Origin: Phyllostachys edulis
Taxonomy: Eukaryota > Streptophyta > Magnoliopsida > Poales > Poaceae
Assembly: GCA_036346405.1 (NCBI GenBank)
Contig: CM070551.1
Location: 61,842,587 to 61,906,586 of the forward strand
Length of the DNA: 64,000 bases
Reading direction: 5' to 3'
Shown here: positions 59,178-64,000 of the stretch, piece after piece
Position numbering within the stretch: position 1 is the first letter of the stretch
How the letters are laid out: each line of letters begins with the position of its first letter
The notes under the pieces: model-generated
Databases searched by the model: none
Told to the model about the DNA's origin: nothing
What the model saw: the letters and a program-made list of their open reading frames with translations, nothing else
Program-made: the position numbers and the translations under genes

Positions 59178-62100
59178 TGTAACACCCCAGCTCAACTATG
59201 AGCCTAGGATGCTACTAAACTAACTAAACAATTCAATTACTTCTATCCACTAACAATTAACAACAAGCGTTTCAACTTCTAACAAGCTAGCATTAATCAA
59301 AACTATAATGAAAACAAGATTCTAGACATAAACCTTGTTCTAATCATCAATTAGAGAACCATAAGAATTTATGAGGTTTATCCAATATTCTATTTGGAAG
59401 AAAGACTAAGCAAGCCTCCTGAAAACAACTAGCATGAAAGAGTAAATAAATCAAGATCTAAAATGTTAACGCATAACAATAACGTCCACTAGACATACTT
59501 GACTACACCAAATACAAAACTCAATCATCACGAAGGGTGAACACAATCTGAGAATAAAAGTAATAGCGGGAACATGTGAGTTTAGCTAAACGAGCTATTT
59601 TATATGTCATGGGTGTTCATGAGTGAAGTGCACCAAAACTACCCCTTCCTATGCATGTCACTGCCTCGAGAAGTACCTAAAAGAAAATATCAACAACAAG
59701 TGCGAGTCCACAACTTAGCAAAGTACAATAGTGAAAAAGACAAAGCATCATGAACAGATAATGAAGATAACAAATCCTCATAAAAACATCAGCAAGGAAT
59801 CTATAACTGAATCTCTTATATTTTCATGCAATGCATCTGACAAGAATGCAACTTTCTTCCTTCTTTGCAATTACCGGTAATGTGGAGTAGTGCATCCATC
59901 GATGCATACTTAAGCTTGTGCCCTCAGGCACAGGGACCTCAAGCCCACACTCCACGAGTGTGGGGACCCATGCCGATCCAATACATGACGGGGATCTCAT
60001 GCCCATCCAATGCATGACGGGGACCTCAAAAAAACAATCCTTGGCTACCACGTAGTCCAAGGTTCAAGAATGAATGCCATGATGCCATTGAACTTCATAT
60101 TCTCAATCCATCATGAGAGAATAATATTCTGCAACAATATCATAGATAAAGTTCCATACAAATAAATCATGGCAATAATCAAGAATTTAGCATCACAATT
60201 TACTCTACACTGCTTGCACTTCCCTCAACCGCGAGACGGATGTTGACGAAAGGAGGACTCTATCCCCGGTTCTCACCACCACCTAGCATTCGTAAAGTAT
60301 ACTAAGTATACCATTCAATTGTGCACAACATATCATTTAAACAAAATGAACTCATTTGCTCCTAATCGCAACCCGAACCTTTACCGATACATTCCCAAAT
60401 TCCAATCTGTTCGAAACTGACAGCCACCAAAGGAAAAACCATAAATTTTCATTCAAAGCTCAAACAATCATGAACCCAAGATCTCTGGAACCTACACACG
60501 CATACCCACAACTTCTCAAGTGACCGGAAGTTCAAATTATTTCATATAAGTCTTTGTTTTTATCTCTGAAGATAGTTCTGTCATTGTAATATTCTGAAAT
60601 TAACCCTCTTGAGGACTCGCGTGTCATTAGATAAAAGGGAATACGTGAAATCGGAATATTTTTGGGGTTTTTCAGAGAAGAGTTAAGTCTGCCATTTAAA
60701 AGAAACGTGACAGAAGAGGAGTTCTAGAAACCCTAAAAAAAATCCTTTCTTTTTCCCGTGCGCCGCCACCCCTTCGTTTCTTTGTTTTCTCTCGCCAGCG
60801 CGTCACGTTCGGCCACCGTTCTCGAGCGCCTACCGCCATGTGCACGCCGTGGCTGTGCACGCCGCTAGTGCGCTGCCCACTGCCTGCTTGTGCCCGCTAG
60901 CCTCGTGGATTCCATCAGATCCGGTGCAGCCGCGTGGAAACCTCGGCCATCTGTTCTGCTGCTGCCGTGCCGTCGGTTTGTCCTCTTATTTCTTTGCTCT
61001 GCTGCGATAGGTAGAGAGAGGTGTTTGCTGGTGTCCAATTGGTTGTTGACTAATTAGTGTTGGACTACTTGATTAGATCAAGGGCACGGCCATATTTAAT
61101 TAATGGTGTACTTCTTTGATTATTTAATTGCTAGCTATGATGTGTGATTAATGAATTGCATGCCATGCTCCTAGTGCAACGACAAGAAAATTAGTATACA
61201 TCGGCTGGCTTGCTTTACGTGAATATTTAATTGGATTAGTTGTTTAATTGGATGTTTAGCAATGTCGGCTGATTAGATCCCTTTCTGGCCAGTCAGTTGA
61301 ACGGCGGTTTTGAGGTCCTTAGAGGCAAAATCCGTAGATCCCATCTCTTAGAAAAAGTTGGGCCGTGTCCTTAGCTTTCCGTGGCCGCCAAGAACGCCCT
61401 AATCCGATTAATGATTAGCGAGTTATGAATTTTCTAGTGTCACTGTTCTGATAATCTGTCAGCATTCTGACAGTCTGTAGAAATTTGAGTTAATCTATTA
61501 TTTAAATACGAAATTAGAGGATCTCGTTATAATGAAAAAGATGGGTAATTTTCTCACCTTTCCAGAAAGCTAAAGAACGTAAGAATTGGACTTTCGTAGC
61601 AAAAGTTATGATAATTTTAGTGTACTGTCCAGAGAACCCGACGTGATAATTGATGTTTTGTAGATTGGCTTGGTAGGGGAAGTAGATGGAAGAATCAGAA
61701 GGGCTCCCCAACTAAGTTTATTTAGGTAATTTAATTATCTTTCCAGAAAGTATTATAACATCTTATTTGGACTCCTGAGAAGAAAGTTATGTATTTTAGA
61801 AGTTGACTGTCCGCAGTGAACACCAAATCGATCGGTAGAAATTGGAAGATTGGAAACGCTTGGGAGTTTAATGAGTTCTATTGTGTGCTTATTTATGCTT
61901 TTGGTCCAGTAAGCTTGTCTTAGTTTGGGTTATCATTATGTTCAGGTGGGAGCGTGACCCCAGGGGCTGCACCCTCTTCGCGTCCACCGGTCTCGCACGG
62001 TTGAGGCAAGTATTCAGGTTGTAGAATAATTAAGATTGTTTGCTGAGATTGATTGCATCTTGTTCTTAATAGCCATGCGTGGATATTAATGTGATGAATT

Positions 62101-63973
62101 ACAATATATCTTGGTAAATGCAAGTTGTGGTTAAAGCTTCTTGTGTATGTGGTTAATGCTTCATGATATTATGTACATGTTGAGCTCATATATTTGGAAG
62201 ATGTTGTCATTGTGCATATGCATGTTAAAGCATGATTGAGTCTTGGTCACTTGGTGACCAAGTATGAACTGTTGAGGTCCCCGTCATGTAAATGACGGGC
62301 TTGAGGTCCCCACATTCGCAGAATGTGGGCAATGAGAAAAGAGGTCCCCATCATGATGATGATGGGCATAGGTCCCTATACTTGTGGAGTATAGGCTTTG
62401 GTCCCTATGCCGGGGTGCATAGGCAAGGGTATACATCGACGGATGTATACCTCGCACACATAAAATGCTAAAAGAGACAAAGATTAAAAGGTGCATTGCA
62501 TGGATGCATTACATAAGCATGAAGTTTATGATTAGTGAAATGTTTTATTTGGAATATTGATGGTATGACTGTGATTTTGGCTTTAACCTTGTTGATACTT
62601 GCTGAGTCTTTGGGCTCACACTTGCTTTGTTATGTTTTAGGTACAACTGGCAAGAACGACATGCATAGGAGGGAGTAGATGTTTGGATGCACTCACTACC
62701 ACTCATCCTTAAGGCGTCTACCCTCTAGTCTTTATTATAATAATTGGCAAACTATTTGAGATTCGCGTATGATTGGTTAAATGTTTCAGTTTATTTGTAA
62801 TAAGGAGAATAGCAAGTTTTGTTTATGATTATTGGATTATCTTGCATGCCTGAATGAACCTAAATATTAAGTTTAGTGTAAATTGCTATGATCAGTTGAT
62901 GGAACCTTGGTATATTTAAGTATACAAAGGAGGTTCTGCTGAAAAATTTAGTAAATGGTCTTAGTAGTATTGTTTAATTTTATTTTAGTAGCATTCCAGA
63001 CTCAATGTTGAGCTGGGGTGTTACAGTCATCTTCGGTATGATCAACTTAGGAATTTCATATATTTTAATTGGTACAACCAAACCCAATGATCTACACCAT
63101 TATGGAAACTATAGAGAACTATATTTCACAATAAATGTATTATAATTTTTCCCATTGTGGAACCAAGGTTGCTAATAGAGCAATCATTCCCTACTGTCGC
63201 CAACAGAAGGACAGAACTTCAACAACAACTTCAAAATTTCATAACTTTCATTCTAATTGTCCAAAAATATGAACTAGGACTCCCTAGAATCATTATAAAG
63301 TTATCTACATATTTCATGCAGATCAACTGACCAGGTTCGTCAATCTCCAGACCCTAATTAATAGAACTATGCTCGCTGCCCGAATCGAGAGACTGAACAG
63401 GCACTTAGACTTGCAAAAATCATAACTAAATCATTATCCAACCAAAAATTGTGAATCAATACTTTCTAGAAAGCTATCGTAATTACCCACATAATTCTAG
63501 GAGACACTAAATGCTGATTTCGCATGGAAATAATTCAAACTTACGAATTAACAGAGCTGCAGAAATAGCGATCTACAGCAACACGGTACTACTCTGAACT
63601 TTTGGCCACAAAACACATATAAAAGAATTGAAATAACTAATGGGGAACATGAATATAGCCACCAAATTCCCCGCTAGACCACACTGAAGCCCTCGCAAAG
63701 ATCCCCATTCTTCTACCTCTTCCTCTTCTTCCTCCTTCCTCCTTCCTCTCCTTCCTTTCTCCTCCTCTTGGTAGAGCAGCAGGGAAAGGGGGTTGCTATA
63801 GTATCACGTGCTACAGTACCCCCCCTCTTGACTCCACTAAAAGGCCAGCCCACTTGGCTAGGATGCCGTGGGCCGAAAGCCCAAGGTCCAATCCTTCCAC
63901 AAATCCTGAACTTTCTTTTAATTTCCCTTTCTAAATAATATTGTACTCACTAATGAATGATCGGGGTATTACA
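59178..63973. mobile_element. Solo-type LTR nested in the LARD-like LTR
   Basis: Begins TGTAACACCCCAGCTCAAC and ends GATCGGGGTATTACA. The flanks are TGGGG (59173-59177) and CGGGG (63974-63978), a target duplication with one mismatch. Without the inner solo LTR it is about 2.35 kb. It contains repeated GGGGACC-CATGCC blocks (59930-60030) and is related to the fragment at 55356-57222. No internal region is present. Confidence 0.75.
60585..63025. mobile_element. Solo LTR inserted, inverted, inside a related LTR
   Basis: 2441 bp, TGTAATATTCTG to GTTGAGCTGGGGTGTTACA, with the exact target duplication GTCAT (60580-60584 and 63026-63030). Its reverse complement begins TGTAACACCCCAGCTCAAC, the same 19 bases that begin the host LTR at 59178, so it belongs to a related family and points the other way. 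A GC-rich segment (60750-60970) and GAGGTCCCC blocks (62270-62400) are included; short frames there are not convincing genes. Confidence 0.87.
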
Positions 63974-64000
63974 CGGGGCTCCCACAGAGGACCCATACGT

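Larger units (their letters stand above)
58228..64000 (-). mobile_element. LARD-like LTR inserted in the outer 3' LTR, running off the window
   Basis: Begins TGTGAGAGCCGTCGGGTTAT, resembling the LARD-like LTR start TGTGAGGACCCCCGGGTTAT. It shares, in the same order, CAACCGGCCAAAT, GCAACCGACTGG, GGCTATTCGAATAGATT and GGGGTGTACAACTTTACCCA. It is a different family, since the intervening sequence diverges. The preceding bases CTAGA (58223-58227) should be its target duplication. Own sequence is 58228-59177 and again from 63974; the interval is occupied by another LTR. Confidence 0.75.

Overview
The window is a block of nested transposable elements from a plant nuclear genome, almost certainly a grass. 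The reasons are a CACTA (En/Spm) transposon with TNP2-like and Ptta/En/Spm plus Ulp1-type genes, Ty3/gypsy elements with an antisense gene between pol and the 3' LTR (Tat-like organisation), and LTR elements whose primer binding sites match the initiator-tRNA-Met type. I see no host gene, no rRNA or tRNA gene, and nothing prokaryotic. Every recognisable coding region is broken by stops, frameshifts, deletions or insertions. No reverse transcriptase domain survives anywhere.

Layout. 1-760 is unassigned flank. A CACTA element (about 761-14794) holds a broken TNP2-like transposase (1657-4848) and a second broken gene (7233-14049: Ptta/En/Spm-type N-terminal part plus a C48/Ulp1-like protease part). 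Hairpin repeats built on CACAGACGGTT lie at both ends and, unusually, in a third cluster upstream of the second gene. A 3.8-kb solo LTR (9793-13582, TSD TCATT) splits the second gene. 14795-15280 is unassigned flank.

An outer gypsy element (5' LTR 15281-15997, 3' LTR 57513-58227, plus strand) fills the rest. Its gag is cut at 17959 by a long-LTR non-autonomous (LARD-like) element on the minus strand, arranged LTR-internal-LTR-partial internal (17960-32901). An RNase H stub (32902-33254) follows, and then a second Tat-like gypsy element (33255 to about 53217). This second element carries gag, protease, integrase and a multi-exon antisense gene, and was itself cut four codons into gag by a copia-like non-autonomous element (34135-43677, TSD TAGGA, minus strand). 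The outer element resumes with a damaged integrase (53218-53889), an antisense-gene remnant, an LTR fragment (55356-57222) and its 3' LTR.

That 3' LTR is interrupted at 58228 by a further long LTR that runs off the window. It contains another LTR (59178-63973), which in turn contains a related solo LTR in inverted orientation (60585-63025, TSD GTCAT).

The genes do not form a working pathway. The window records successive insertions, LTR-LTR recombination and deletions. The points of most interest are the promoter-proximal CACTA repeat cluster, the spliced-looking antisense coiled-coil gene with duplicated exon units, the hairpin arrays and triplicated blocks of the Tat-like elements, the LTR-INT-LTR-INT structure, and sequence blocks shared by several otherwise different LTRs.
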